Shown: positions 6,892 through 16,645, numbered from the stretch's first letter. The stretch is 64,000 nucleotides of DNA from Chryseobacterium sp. Leaf394 (GCF_001424105.1 NZ_LMQH01000004.1:261030-325029); one strand, 5' to 3'. Notes: generated by a model not told the origin, from the letters alone. Translations and numbers: made by a program.

Positions 6892-7859
6892 AAATTTGTT
6901 TGATCAGTTTTGATTTCTGGCATTATGACGAGCATATCGTAAATAAACTGAAGGAAAAAGGCGTTGATGCGCACCATATCAATATTGGCGCATTCACGCA
7001 CAAAAATTTGTCTGCGAGATTAAAAAACACCTTCAGTAAAGTTTTTTTAGGTAAAAATCTGAAGAACGGGCAAAGACAAAATTTCATTATTGATTCATTA
7101 CAGAAGATAGGAAAACAAAACCAGATTCTTGTAATCAACCCTGAAGCTATTGAAGAACGTGTACACCAAGTTATCAGAAGCAGCACAGACCGGAATATCG
7201 CTTACCTCTATGACAGCATGCAGAGAAATCCTGCTGAGCATATTCTGCACTATTTTGATCAGGTTTTTTCGTTCGATGACAATGATGTGACGAAATTTGG
7301 TTTTGAGAAAATCAACAATTACAACTATTTAAAATACACTCCCGCCGAACAGCAAAATCCCGAACTGGAGCTTTTTTATATTACTTCTTTCGATAAAACC
7401 AGAATTGAAAGACTTGTCAACCTCAGCGAAAAGCTTAGAATTTTAAATATTAATTTTAAAGCCATTATCGCCGGAAAAAAGAGCTGGAAAAAACGTTTGC
7501 AGCAAATTCTTGACAAAAAACTGGATAAAAATTTTCAGTTCAGAAGAGGAAATATCCCGCAGACTGAAGTTTTGAAACAGTACAGCAAATCCAAAGCGAT
7601 TTTAGATTTCCAGAGAAACAATCAGGCAGGGCTGAGTTTCAGGGTTTTTGAAGCGATGGCATTGGAAAAGAAATTTGTAACTGACAATCAGGATATTAAA
7701 AACTACGATTTTTATAATCCTGAAAATATTTTAATCCTGAACAAAGATTTCAGCAACATCGAAAAGTCTTTTTTTGAAACTGAATATCAAAAGCTACCGG
7801 AAGAGATTTACTATAAATACACCTTGGATTATTGGGTGGAAAAAGTTTTTGGGCTATGA
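6888..7859 (+). CDS. Glycosyltransferase-like protein (GT-B fold, RfaS/CgeB-like)
   Basis: 323 residues. The N-terminus MKICLISFDFWHYDEHIV and the C-terminal QAGLSFRVFEAMALEKKFVTDN resemble the donor site of GT-B enzymes (a degenerate form of the EX7E region). ILVINPEAIEE and the middle region are less typical, so it is annotated by fold rather than activity. The stop overlaps the next gene's ATG (ATGA), placing both in one operon in the polysaccharide locus. It could act on LPS core or capsule. Confidence 0.65.
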   Translation: MKICLISFDFWHYDEHIVNKLKEKGVDAHHINIGAFTHKNLSARLKNTFSKVFLGKNLKNGQRQNFIIDSLQKIGKQNQILVINPEAIEERVHQVIRSSTDRNIAYLYDSMQRNPAEHILHYFDQVFSFDDNDVTKFGFEKINNYNYLKYTPAEQQNPELELFYITSFDKTRIERLVNLSEKLRILNINFKAIIAGKKSWKKRLQQILDKKLDKNFQFRRGNIPQTEVLKQYSKSKAILDFQRNNQAGLSFRVFEAMALEKKFVTDNQDIKNYDFYNPENILILNKDFSNIEKSFFETEYQKLPEEIYYKYTLDYWVEKVFGL

Positions 7860-9040
7860 AGCAAATCAAAAATATTTTGCTGATTACAAAAGAATTTCAA
7901 TCTGAATTTCAGGGAAATGTAGGAGGAACTGGCGTTTTTTACAAGAATATTTCAGAAGGTTTGATAGATCGGGGAATCAATGTTTTTGTTTTTGGTTCGG
8001 CCAAAAAGCCTTTTGATATTCAGAAAGAAAAATTATCGGTGCACTTTGTAAAGGATTATTTCAAAAAATATTTCCTGATGGAATTACTCCGTTCAGTAAC
8101 CGGAAAAATTTCATTTCTTGAAAAGCTACACTATAAAATTTATGATTCAGAAGCAAAATATTTAGAGAAAGAACTATCAAAATTTATCGCAGATAAAAAC
8201 ATTGACATTATTGAAACCCACGACTGGGAAGGCATCAGCAGAATTGCGAAAGGATTAAAAATACCTTACGTTATAAGATGTCATGGTTCCTGGTCTGTTC
8301 TCAACCGTTTTTTTGGCTACGGAGCTGCGAAAGGTAAAATTTACAGTGAAAAAAAAGCTTTTGAGAATGCTGAAAATATAATTACTGTTTCGCAAAGCAG
8401 TCAAAAAATGGTGCGTGAAATTTTCGGAAACAAAGATTATCACTTGATTTACAACGGAATAGATACTGATTTTTATCAACCTCAAAACTCTGAAAAGATC
8501 AGTAAATCTATATTTTTCATTGGAAATATTTCGACAGAAAAAGGAGCAGATACTGCATTAAATGTTTTTATAAAAGTTCATGAAAGGGAGCCTGCAACTA
8601 CGCTGCATTTTATTGGAAAAGATACAGAATTAACAGAACAGCTGAAACGGAAAATTGCTGAAAATCAAATTGAAAGCAAAGTGATATTTTACGGTAAAAA
8701 AAACCGGAATGATGTAAAAGATCTTCTTTCAAAAGCTGATGTTATAATTTTTCCTTCGCGCGGAGAAACTTTTGGCTTGGCACTTATTGAGGCGATGGCT
8801 TTGGAAAAACCTGTAGTCTGTTCGAATCTTGAAGTATTCAGTGAAATTATTACAGAGGGAATGAATGGTTTGATTGCTCAAAATGAAATCGAGTTTTCTG
8901 AGAAAATTTCAGAATTATTCTCCGATAAAAATTCAGCATTAAATTTATCACAAAATGCACGAAAAACAGTGGTGGAAAAGTTTTCTTTAGACCAAATGAT
9001 CGGTAAAACTTTGCATTACTATCAGAAAATCAGCAGCTAA
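7856..9040 (+). CDS. Glycosyltransferase family 4
   Basis: 394 residues starting at ATG 7856, overlapping the upstream gene's TGA; an in-frame start 24 bp upstream is less likely. The glycine-rich N-terminal loop (GNVGGTGVFYKNIS), the linker ENIITVSQSSQKMV and VIFPSRGETFGLALIEAMALEKPVV (EX7E) define a GT4 of the GT-B fold. It is the second gene of the 6.8-9.0 kb operon. The stop codon overlaps that of the convergent gene at 9037. Sugar specificity is unknown. Confidence 0.88.
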   Translation: MKQIKNILLITKEFQSEFQGNVGGTGVFYKNISEGLIDRGINVFVFGSAKKPFDIQKEKLSVHFVKDYFKKYFLMELLRSVTGKISFLEKLHYKIYDSEAKYLEKELSKFIADKNIDIIETHDWEGISRIAKGLKIPYVIRCHGSWSVLNRFFGYGAAKGKIYSEKKAFENAENIITVSQSSQKMVREIFGNKDYHLIYNGIDTDFYQPQNSEKISKSIFFIGNISTEKGADTALNVFIKVHEREPATTLHFIGKDTELTEQLKRKIAENQIESKVIFYGKKNRNDVKDLLSKADVIIFPSRGETFGLALIEAMALEKPVVCSNLEVFSEIITEGMNGLIAQNEIEFSEKISELFSDKNSALNLSQNARKTVVEKFSLDQMIGKTLHYYQKISS

Positions 9041-9882
9041 TTTTTAATTTTTGTAAAAGATTTAGTCTCTTTTTTCGAAGCAAACAGATTCAGAAAATTG
9101 ACACAAATTTTAAGCAGCTTCCACAGAAAGGGATGATTGCTGTGTATGTTTTCAATCTGAAGCATCCGTCTTGAACTTGCAAAATGCAGTAATTTCAGTT
9201 CATTGCGAAGGTGCGGGAAATATTCATTGTAAACGGATTCCTTTTCTTCCTGCATGAGCAGTTTATTCCCGTCACTGCTTGATATCCCTGAATTATCAAA
9301 GTCACTTACAGTGATGTTAATATGTCTGTACTTCGCCTGATAAATCACTATCGCTTTCAGAAAAAACTCCCAATCTGAAATTATTTTCAGATTTTCGCTG
9401 TAAAGACCTGCAGTTTCAAAAAGATTTCGCCTGATAAAACTTGAGGGATGCGGCAAGAAAGAATGAAGAAAATAAGTAAGATCTACACTTTCGGGAGGTG
9501 TAAATAATGTTTTGGGAATACCGTTTAAACTGTAAATCAAATTTCCGCTGATAATATCGGAAACATTATCAATAAACGGAAAAACTTTAGCAATTACCTC
9601 ATTGTCTGCCAAAATATCACCGCTGTTGAGAAAAAGCAGATAATCTCCCGAAGCCATTTTAATGCCCTTGTTCATTGCATTGTATACGCCGGTATCAGGT
9701 TCGCTAATCCATTTCTGAACTATTTCACTGTTATGCTCAATTATTTTTTTGCTGTCATCACCGCTGTTGCCATCAATTACAATATATTCAAAATCTCTGC
9801 ACGATTGCGTAGCTACGCTGTGTAGTGTTTTTGCAAGACCGTTTTGGTTATTGTAGTTGATTGTAATGATTGATAGAGTCAT
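9037..9882 (-). CDS. Glycosyltransferase family 2 (WcaE-like)
   Basis: 281 residues: LSIITINYNNQNGLAKTLHS, FEYIVIDGNSGDDSKKI, then DTGVYNAMNKGIKMASGDYL and LFLNSGD (NSGD in the position of the DXD motif), typical of family 2 enzymes related to WcaE. It is closely related to the gene directly upstream (9925-10755), so the pair arose by tandem duplication. It is last in the minus-strand operon that starts at 12824. Confidence 0.87.
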   Translation of the reverse strand: MTLSIITINYNNQNGLAKTLHSVATQSCRDFEYIVIDGNSGDDSKKIIEHNSEIVQKWISEPDTGVYNAMNKGIKMASGDYLLFLNSGDILADNEVIAKVFPFIDNVSDIISGNLIYSLNGIPKTLFTPPESVDLTYFLHSFLPHPSSFIRRNLFETAGLYSENLKIISDWEFFLKAIVIYQAKYRHINITVSDFDNSGISSSDGNKLLMQEEKESVYNEYFPHLRNELKLLHFASSRRMLQIENIHSNHPFLWKLLKICVNFLNLFASKKETKSFTKIKN

Positions 9883-9924
9883 AGCTGCAATTTAATAACT
9901 GAGATTTTTAGAAACATTTTTGAA

Positions 9925-10755
9925 TCAGTCTGTCTTTAATCTGAACTTAGGTAAAAACAGAAGGAAAAAACCAATAATCCATTTAAAAAACCTCCATGCA
10001 ACAGGAAATTTTTTGATGTGAAAAACCTGCTGTATTCTCTTGGCTTTGGATTCCTGACTGAATTTTAAATCTTCCAAAAAAGCTGAAAAATATTTCTGAA
10101 GTGTGATTTCTCTCTCTTTAAAATAAACTGCAAGGTTTTCCGGTTTTGCAGAAATTCCTGAAAAATCGTAATAGCAAATGGTCTCTTCTAAGTGCTTGTA
10201 TGATACATTGTATAAACAAATTGCAACGATAAAGAATTCCCAGTCTGCACAGATTTTATAGTCTTCGTTGTACAAAAAATAATCTGTAAAGAGTTGTCTT
10301 TTTATAAATGCCGCCTGATGATTGATACCACCCGAATACATAAAACTAAACGTAATTTTTTTTGGCGGACTTTCAATTCTGTGATAACCTTCGTCATTAA
10401 AATAAACTGAATCTCCATAGAGAATATCAGTCTCAGAATCAAAATGAGGTGCTGCTTTTTCGAGAACATTGCTGTCATAGAAAAAATCACCGCTGTTCAT
10501 GAAAATGATATATTTGCCGGCAGCCATTCTGATGCCTTTATTCATCGCATTGTAAACACCGGAATCTTTTTCGCTGATCCATTTGGTGACATCAGCGTTC
10601 TGCTCTGTTAATTCTTTACTTCCATCAGTGCTTCCACCGTCCACAACAATGTATTCGAAGTTTTTCCATGTTTGATTTTTAATGGAATCAAACGTTTTGA
10701 CCAAGCCTGCTTTGTTGTTGTAATTTATTGTAATTATCGTTAGTGAAACACTCAT
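9925..10755 (-). CDS. Glycosyltransferase family 2 (WcaE-like), tandem paralogue
   Basis: 276 residues: LTIITINYNNKAGLVKTFDS, FEYIVVDGGSTDGSKEL, DSGVYNAMNKGIRMAAGKYI and FMNSGD. It matches the downstream neighbour over the whole catalytic domain, including the C-terminal half (ICADWEFF against ISDWEFF). Genes are separated by 42 bp here and 18 bp from the upstream GT4. The two paralogues probably add successive sugars. Confidence 0.87.
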   Translation of the reverse strand: MSVSLTIITINYNNKAGLVKTFDSIKNQTWKNFEYIVVDGGSTDGSKELTEQNADVTKWISEKDSGVYNAMNKGIRMAAGKYIIFMNSGDFFYDSNVLEKAAPHFDSETDILYGDSVYFNDEGYHRIESPPKKITFSFMYSGGINHQAAFIKRQLFTDYFLYNEDYKICADWEFFIVAICLYNVSYKHLEETICYYDFSGISAKPENLAVYFKEREITLQKYFSAFLEDLKFSQESKAKRIQQVFHIKKFPVAWRFFKWIIGFFLLFLPKFRLKTD

Positions 10756-10773
10756 CTATTTTGCTAAAATTTA

Positions 10774-11901
10774 TTAATTTGCTTTTGCAGCATCTTTGTA
10801 AACCTGGAGACACTGCTCGGCAGCATCATTCCAGTCGTATTTTTTTACATGCTCAAGCCCTTTTTTTGCATATCCAGCTCTCATTTCAGGATTGTTGATC
10901 AGCTCTTCAATTTTTTCTTTTAAATCATTCTCAGATTCAGAATCGAAATAAATTCCCGCATCTCCGGCAATTTCCGGCAAAGAACCATGTTTTGAAAGTA
11001 TTATCGGGCAACCACAAGCCATAGATTCTACCACAGGAATTCCGAAACCTTCATACAAAGATGGAAAAACAAAACATTTGGCATTTTTATAAAAATGCCC
11101 CAACTCATTTTCTTCAAAACGTTTTTGCACAACCTGTTTTTCAACACCGAGACCTTTCAGAAAAGCAATTTCCTCATCATCGAATTTTCCTCCGCCGGCT
11201 GCGATGAGCATTAACGAACTGTCCTTTTTTAATAATGGTTCAACCGATCTGACTAAAAATTTAAAATTTTTATAATTGGGTCTTGCTCCAACATATAAGA
11301 CATAATTTTCGGGTAAGTCAACTCTTATTCCGCTATCTATTTTTATGGATGTTCCGTGATAAACAACAACAATTTTATCTGGGTTGATGTGAGGATAAAC
11401 TTTTACAATATCCTTTTTTGTATTGTGTGATACCGCAATAATCTTCGTTGCTTTGTCCAATAATAATGCCTTTCTTTCTACCACCCGAAACTCATCATCT
11501 ATAAAATACTCAGGGAGCAGCTCGTGAATCATGTCATAAACAGTAAGAACGAAAGGTTTCCCGTTGATTTTTTCTAAAAAATAAGGATTGTAGTAAGTGG
11601 GCACCACAACATCATAGTCATTTTCCTGAAATTTGGTTTCCAGAAGCTGATCAGATTTTCTTTTTCTTAAAGATCTTGTGCTGATTCTGAAAAATGACAG
11701 TACTTTATACAGAAGATGTAAGCTTTTATTTTTTGCCGGAAGATCTGTTTCTTTTAAATATGCATTATCAGAATTGTAAATAGGCAAAATAACCTCAACT
11801 CCCTTCTTTTTTGAAAGTACAGAAAAAACTTCGGTGTAATATCTGGAAATACCGCCGTAAGTCTGCTGGTAAAATATTTGGGGATCAAGTAGTATTTTCA
11901 T
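10774..11901 (-). CDS. Glycosyltransferase family 4, mannosyltransferase-like
   Basis: 375 residues. The start MKILLDPQIFYQQTYGGISRYY with its glycine loop, the middle FVLTVYDMIHELLPEYF, ENYVLYVGARPNYKNF, and the EX7E region CFVFPSLYEGFGIPVVESMACGCPI are typical of GT4 mannosyl- or rhamnosyltransferases of O-antigen clusters. Its ATG overlaps the stop of the FkbM methyltransferase by ATGA, so the two are co-translated. Confidence 0.9.
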   Translation of the reverse strand: MKILLDPQIFYQQTYGGISRYYTEVFSVLSKKKGVEVILPIYNSDNAYLKETDLPAKNKSLHLLYKVLSFFRISTRSLRKRKSDQLLETKFQENDYDVVVPTYYNPYFLEKINGKPFVLTVYDMIHELLPEYFIDDEFRVVERKALLLDKATKIIAVSHNTKKDIVKVYPHINPDKIVVVYHGTSIKIDSGIRVDLPENYVLYVGARPNYKNFKFLVRSVEPLLKKDSSLMLIAAGGGKFDDEEIAFLKGLGVEKQVVQKRFEENELGHFYKNAKCFVFPSLYEGFGIPVVESMACGCPIILSKHGSLPEIAGDAGIYFDSESENDLKEKIEELINNPEMRAGYAKKGLEHVKKYDWNDAAEQCLQVYKDAAKAN

Positions 11902-12824
11902 CTATTTTGGCTATAAAACTCAGTGATTTTATCATTGGTAAACTTCAGCTCTCTTTCGTTATAAGCCAACACATCAAAATAAAAAATCGTAGAATGACGG
12001 TTTAGTACCTGCGAACGTATAAGATATTCGTTGAGAGTCTTAATCTCTTCAATAGAATCAGTAGTTTTCACGAAGGTTCCGAAATTATCAAATAAACTGA
12101 ACTGGGTATAACCTAAATCTTTCAATTTTGATAAAGCTTCCAGGTAATTATTATTCATTTCAGTCCGCTGAAGTGTTTTACCTGAATCATTGTTCAGAAA
12201 AGTCTGCATTTCAAAAAACACAAATCTAGGCAAGTACTCAGAAGCCTTGCCAAGTTCAGAAAACGTGTTGATCACATCCCAGTCATATCCGTCGGTGTCA
12301 ATTTTAAGTACATCAAATTTTTCAGCTAAATCTTTTGGAATTTCATTCAATAAATCTTTAAATGAAATGGTATTATCCTGAACCTCCGTTGCACTTATAT
12401 TAATTGAACCTGTAGAAGATGTTTTATCTTTTTCAATTACGAAAGCCCCTTTACGGGTAGAAATAAATTTCTGCACGCCCAAAAATCTACTGCTGAGATT
12501 ATTCAGACTGATACTTTCCAGACACTCCTTGAAAAATTCTGCATCTGGCTCTACACCTACAATGAAACAATTATCATTTTGGCTGAAAATCGCTACACTG
12601 GTATCTCCAATATTTGCACCGATGTCTACTATCAAACCATCAAAAAAACCGCAGAAGTAAGGTAAAAATCTGTCATACAAAGGATATTGTGCCTGGTATT
12701 TCTCCAGCATATGATTATCTTTCAAGACCAGTTTATACTTTCCAACTGCATAATCCACTGTGATATTATCTTCCCGTGTGATTTCTGCTTTTTTCTTCTG
12801 CCCAAAAAAACTAAAATTTTTCAT
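11898..12824 (-). CDS. FkbM family methyltransferase
   Basis: 308 residues. The SAM-binding motif I is IVDIGANIGDTSVAIF, with the acidic residue of motif II in FIVGVEPDAEFF. DVLKIDTDGYDWDV is the conserved FkbM block. The family O-methylates sugars and other small molecules. First gene of the minus-strand operon 12824-9037, it probably caps or decorates the polysaccharide made by the following glycosyltransferases. No membrane segment. Confidence 0.85.
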   Translation of the reverse strand: MKNFSFFGQKKKAEITREDNITVDYAVGKYKLVLKDNHMLEKYQAQYPLYDRFLPYFCGFFDGLIVDIGANIGDTSVAIFSQNDNCFIVGVEPDAEFFKECLESISLNNLSSRFLGVQKFISTRKGAFVIEKDKTSSTGSINISATEVQDNTISFKDLLNEIPKDLAEKFDVLKIDTDGYDWDVINTFSELGKASEYLPRFVFFEMQTFLNNDSGKTLQRTEMNNNYLEALSKLKDLGYTQFSLFDNFGTFVKTTDSIEEIKTLNEYLIRSQVLNRHSTIFYFDVLAYNERELKFTNDKITEFYSQNR

Positions 12825-13033
12825 TAAGATGTTTTTTGAAATTTGTGATACAAGTTTGAATTATTGATCCTCAGGAGTGCTTTCAATTCTGATTATTCTA
12901 TCCAATCTCCGATGATCTCTTTGCAAAATAAATTTTAACAGTATTCCTCAGATTTCAGGTAAATTTTTAAATTCTAAACTTGTGCAAATGTAAATATTAT
13001 CACCAAAAAACCAACATCCAAAACTTCAAACTT

Positions 13034-13062
13034 TTGAAAACACTTAATTTTCAGTAATTTTG
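13034..13062 (+). promoter_or_regulatory. Promoter of gltX
   Basis: TTG at 13034-13036, 18 bp, TAATTTTG at 13055-13062: a full flavobacterial promoter 19 bp before the gltX ATG. The rest of the 12825-13081 gap is AT-rich and shows no gene. Confidence 0.7.
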
Positions 13063-13081
13063 CGCAAAATTAAATTTAAAC

Positions 13082-14809
13082 ATGAGCAAAGTAAGAGTAC
13101 GTTTTGCACCAAGTCCTACTGGGCCATTGCATTTGGGAGGCGTAAGAACAGCATTATATGATTATCTTTTTGCTAAAAATCAGGGTGGCGAGTTTGTATT
13201 GAGAATTGAAGATACAGACACGGCAAGATATGTGGAAGGGGCGGAAGATTACATCGAAAAAGCTTTGGAATGGTGCGGAATTATCCCCGATGAAAGCCCT
13301 AAAAAAGGCGGAAAATTTGCTCCGTACAGACAGTCAGAAAGAAGAGATATTTATGACAGATATACCGAGCAGATTCTTAAAACAGATTACGCTTACATTG
13401 CTTTTGATACTGCTGAGGAATTAGATGCCATCCGTGCTGAATACGAAGCAAACGGTGAAGTTTTTTCCTATGATAACAAATCCAGAAACCGTTTAAGAAA
13501 CAGCATTGCTCTTTCTGAAGAGGAAGTTCAGAAGTTACTCGACGGGAAAACACCTTACGTGGTAAGATTTAAAATGCCGGTTGACCGCACTTTGGGTCTT
13601 GTAGATATTATCAGAGGAAATTCTGCAGTTAATACAGATACTTTAGATGATAAAGTTCTTGTAAAAAACGACGGAATGCCGACGTACCATTTTGCCAACA
13701 TCATCGACGACCATGAGATGGAAATCACCCACGTAATCCGAGGTGAAGAATGGCTGCCTTCTTTAGGTTTGCACACTTTATTATACGAAGCAATGGGTTG
13801 GGAAGCTCCTGAATTCGCCCATCTTTCATTAATTCTAAAACCCGACGTTTCTACATTAATTAACAGAGAAAATATTGACAGCATAACAAAATCTTTTACA
13901 GAAGAATTTGTGACAAAAAACAGCCAGTTTTCTTTTGAGGAGTCAGCAGCATTAATAAAATCATTATTTTCAGAGGTGAAGAGTCCGCGATTTAAATCGA
14001 TGTTGCCAGAAAATGAGAAAGACAGCGAAATAACAGCTTCTGTAAAACAGTTTTTAAAGAAAGGACTTTCAGGAAAACTGAGTAAAAGAGACGGTGATAA
14101 ATTTGGATTCCCTGTCTTTCCTTTAAATTTTACAGATCCTGCGACAGGGAATGTTTCCAAGGGTTATAGAGAAAGCGGATATTTGCCTGAAGCATTCATC
14201 AATATGGTAGCACTTTTGGGATGGACTCCCGCAGATGATAAAGAGATTTTGTCTCTGGAAGAAATGGCTAAAGAATTTGATCTGAATAAAGTTCATAAAG
14301 CAGGAGCAAGATTCAGTAAAGAAAAATCTGAATGGTTCAATCATCAGTATATTCAAACGAAATCTGATGAAGAACTGCTTGAGATTCTAAAGAATTCAGA
14401 TTTAAATTTAAACACTGAAGATGAAAAATTATTAAAAATCATTCATCTGATGAAAGAGAGAGCAACGTTCCCTAAAGATATTTATGAAAACGGAAAGTTC
14501 TTCTTTGAAGCTCCGACGTCTTACGATGAGAAAGCTTCAAAAAAAGCGTGGAATGATGAGACTTCTACTCTTTTAACTGAATTTTCTTCTGTTTTAAACG
14601 ACACTGAAGCATTTACTTCAGAAAATATCAAACAAAAATTACATGATTTTGCCGAAAGCAAAGGCGTGGGAATGGGGAAAGTGATGATGCCGCTCCGTTT
14701 GGCTTTAGTAGGAGAATTGAAAGGCCCTGATGTTCCCGATATCTTGGAACTTGTTGGAAAAGAAGAAAGTATCGCCAGAATAAGCAATGCTGTAAATAAT
14801 TTTAAATAG
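13082..14809 (+). CDS. gltX: Glutamate--tRNA ligase with a large insertion
   Basis: Class I aminoacyl-tRNA synthetase that charges tRNA-Glu in the cytoplasm. RFAPSPTGPLHLGG (HIGH-type signature) is at residues 7-20, RIEDTDTARY follows at 41, and KLSKRDGDK (KMSKS-type) is at 332-340. At 575 residues it is about 70 longer than usual. The extra length is one block, roughly residues 255-330, between LSLILKP and GKLSKR, where the two are normally almost adjacent. The frame is intact and the flanking domains look normal. accA follows with its own promoter element. Confidence 0.95.
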   Translation: MSKVRVRFAPSPTGPLHLGGVRTALYDYLFAKNQGGEFVLRIEDTDTARYVEGAEDYIEKALEWCGIIPDESPKKGGKFAPYRQSERRDIYDRYTEQILKTDYAYIAFDTAEELDAIRAEYEANGEVFSYDNKSRNRLRNSIALSEEEVQKLLDGKTPYVVRFKMPVDRTLGLVDIIRGNSAVNTDTLDDKVLVKNDGMPTYHFANIIDDHEMEITHVIRGEEWLPSLGLHTLLYEAMGWEAPEFAHLSLILKPDVSTLINRENIDSITKSFTEEFVTKNSQFSFEESAALIKSLFSEVKSPRFKSMLPENEKDSEITASVKQFLKKGLSGKLSKRDGDKFGFPVFPLNFTDPATGNVSKGYRESGYLPEAFINMVALLGWTPADDKEILSLEEMAKEFDLNKVHKAGARFSKEKSEWFNHQYIQTKSDEELLEILKNSDLNLNTEDEKLLKIIHLMKERATFPKDIYENGKFFFEAPTSYDEKASKKAWNDETSTLLTEFSSVLNDTEAFTSENIKQKLHDFAESKGVGMGKVMMPLRLALVGELKGPDVPDILELVGKEESIARISNAVNNFK

Positions 14810-14826
14810 ATTTTCATAATTTTTCA

Positions 14827-14834
14827 TACATTTG
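14827..14834 (+). promoter_or_regulatory. Promoter -7 element of accA
   Basis: TACATTTG fits TAnnTTTG, 22 bp before the accA ATG. No certain -33 element. Confidence 0.45.
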
Positions 14835-14856
14835 AAAGATTTAATTTACTTCAAGA

Positions 14857-15813
14857 ATGGAATATTTAAGTTTCGAACTTCCTATAAAAGAGCTGATGGA
14901 TCAGTATCAAACCTGTTCATTGGTAGGAGAAGAAAGTGGTGTTGATGTAAAATTAGCATGCAGCCAGATCGAGGATAAGATTATAGATACCAAAAAAGAA
15001 ATCTATGGCAACCTTACACCTTGGCAGAGAGTACAGTTATCCCGTCATCCGAACCGTCCGTATACTTTAGATTACATCAATGGTATGGTAGACAAAGGAA
15101 GCTTCCTTGAGCTTCACGGTGACAGAAATTTTGCTGATGACCCTGCATTGATTGGTGGTTTGGCAACATTGGATGGCCAGAGAATTATGATTCTCGGGAC
15201 CCAGAAAGGAAGAACGACCAAAGAAAGACAGCACAGAAGATTCGGAATGCCGAATCCTGAAGGATACAGAAAAGCTTTAAGATTAATGAAACTTGCAGAA
15301 AAATTCAAAATTCCTGTAATTACTTTAGTTGATACACCGGGAGCCTATCCTGGTCTTGAAGCTGAAGAAAGAGGTCAGGGTGAAGCGATTGCAAGAAACA
15401 TTTTCGAAATGACCATGCTAAAAACTCCTATTTTCACATACATTATTGGTGAAGGAGCGAGTGGCGGCGCATTGGGAATTGGTGTCGGAAACAAAGTGTA
15501 CATGCTTGAAAACACGTGGTACACGGTAATTGCACCGGAAAGCTGTTCTTCAATCTTATGGAGAAACTGGGATCATAAAGAAGATGCAGCCAATGCATTA
15601 AATCTTACACCAAAAGATGCTTTAAGAGAAAAATTCATCGACGGAATTATTGAAGAGCCACTTGGTGGAGCACATTACGATCCGGAAGTAGCTTATTTAA
15701 ATTTGAAAGCTTCAATTTTACAGAATATCAAGGCTTTCTCTAAATTTACCGGCAAAGAACTTGAAACGCACAGACAGGACAAGTTTATTGCAATGGGACA
15801 GTTTAAGGGATAG
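14857..15813 (+). CDS. accA: Acetyl-CoA carboxylase carboxyltransferase subunit alpha
   Basis: 318 residues, the usual length. With AccD it moves the carboxyl group from biotin-BCCP to acetyl-CoA, the first step of fatty acid synthesis. Recognised by [59 protein letters not shown] and [14 protein letters not shown] (crotonase-fold oxyanion region), then [11 protein letters not shown]. No other acc gene is adjacent. Ends at a strong bidirectional terminator. Confidence 0.96.
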   Translation: MEYLSFELPIKELMDQYQTCSLVGEESGVDVKLACSQIEDKIIDTKKEIYGNLTPWQRVQLSRHPNRPYTLDYINGMVDKGSFLELHGDRNFADDPALIGGLATLDGQRIMILGTQKGRTTKERQHRRFGMPNPEGYRKALRLMKLAEKFKIPVITLVDTPGAYPGLEAEERGQGEAIARNIFEMTMLKTPIFTYIIGEGASGGALGIGVGNKVYMLENTWYTVIAPESCSSILWRNWDHKEDAANALNLTPKDALREKFIDGIIEEPLGGAHYDPEVAYLNLKASILQNIKAFSKFTGKELETHRQDKFIAMGQFKG

Positions 15814-15830
15814 ATTTAAACTTAAAACAT

Positions 15831-15869
15831 AAAAAAACGCAGCGAAATAATTTTCAGCTGCGTTTTTTT
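15831..15869. terminator. Bidirectional terminator between accA and a convergent gene
   Basis: ACGCAGC at 15837-15843 pairs with GCTGCGT at 15857-15863, with A-run and T-run on either side so that it works on both strands. Confidence 0.85.
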
Positions 15870-15886
15870 TATTGAGTTTTGAAATA

Positions 15887-16570
15887 TTAATCACTCACAC
15901 TTAACTCCAGTTCGATGTCTTTTGCAATTCTTTTCAGGGAAGAATATTTTGCATCGCAAACCATTGTAGTCAAAACATATTCGCCTTTATCAACCTGCAC
16001 GTAATTTTGTCCGTTGGCAGGAACATTGAGGTTGTAGTATTTTTTTCCGGTAATTTTTACGATGAGATTACATTTTGATCTGTTTTTAATATTAATGTAA
16101 GCTGTAGGATCAGAATCATCCTGATTAAAAATGTGCGACAGATAATCTGCAGTTCTCTTGTGCTCTTCGCTCGTCCCCGCTTTTTTACTTCCGACACTGG
16201 CATAATTTACAGTACGTTTCGGAGCTGAATTGGATGCGACAGATTTACTTGCCAGATCCTGATTTTTGGTGATTTTCTCCACCTTGTCCTTACTCATCGG
16301 TGTGATGGTAGGCTTGGCTTCCGGTGAATTGTCTGCCATGATAATTCCAATGAGCTTTCTTTTGAAATATTCCGTTTTTTCGTGTCCCGGATTCTGTTTC
16401 AGAAAACCTGCTATAATTCTTGCTTCATTTGAAATCTCGGCGTCCTGCTCTGTGTATATGATCAATGTTTCCTTTTCTGCAACTGCCTTGGCTTTCGTTT
16501 TAGATTTTTTCTTCTGAGCAAAACCTAAGCTGAAAAGACAGACAAAAAGGATGAGAAAAATTTTCTTCAT
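15887..16570 (-). CDS. Secreted protein of a four-member paralogue family (possibly DUF6759)
   Basis: 227 residues with a signal peptide (KKIFLILFVCLFSLGFA, cut near AQ). The middle is charged and low in structure. The C-terminal ~90 residues hold the family pattern: YLSHIFNQDDSDP, INIKNRSKCNLIVKITG, YNLNVPANGQNYVQV and a final cysteine block TTMVCDAKY. The same domain ends the proteins at 32562, 34124 and 38282. I believe this is the Pfam DUF6759 family but could not check. Function unknown; convergent with accA and divergent from tsf. Confidence 0.7.
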   Translation of the reverse strand: MKKIFLILFVCLFSLGFAQKKKSKTKAKAVAEKETLIIYTEQDAEISNEARIIAGFLKQNPGHEKTEYFKRKLIGIIMADNSPEAKPTITPMSKDKVEKITKNQDLASKSVASNSAPKRTVNYASVGSKKAGTSEEHKRTADYLSHIFNQDDSDPTAYINIKNRSKCNLIVKITGKKYYNLNVPANGQNYVQVDKGEYVLTTMVCDAKYSSLKRIAKDIELELSVSD

Positions 16571-16645
16571 TAAAGTTATTATTAAAAATTTATCAAATAA
16601 ATACTATAACGCAAAAAGTCATTTTTTAGTTTATCATTAAAACAT

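Noticed and set aside
13555..14160. Antisense ORF of about 200 codons opposite gltX
   Set aside because: It covers the gltX insertion region, so I considered whether the insertion was a different gene, but the sense frame is uninterrupted and joins family-typical flanks.
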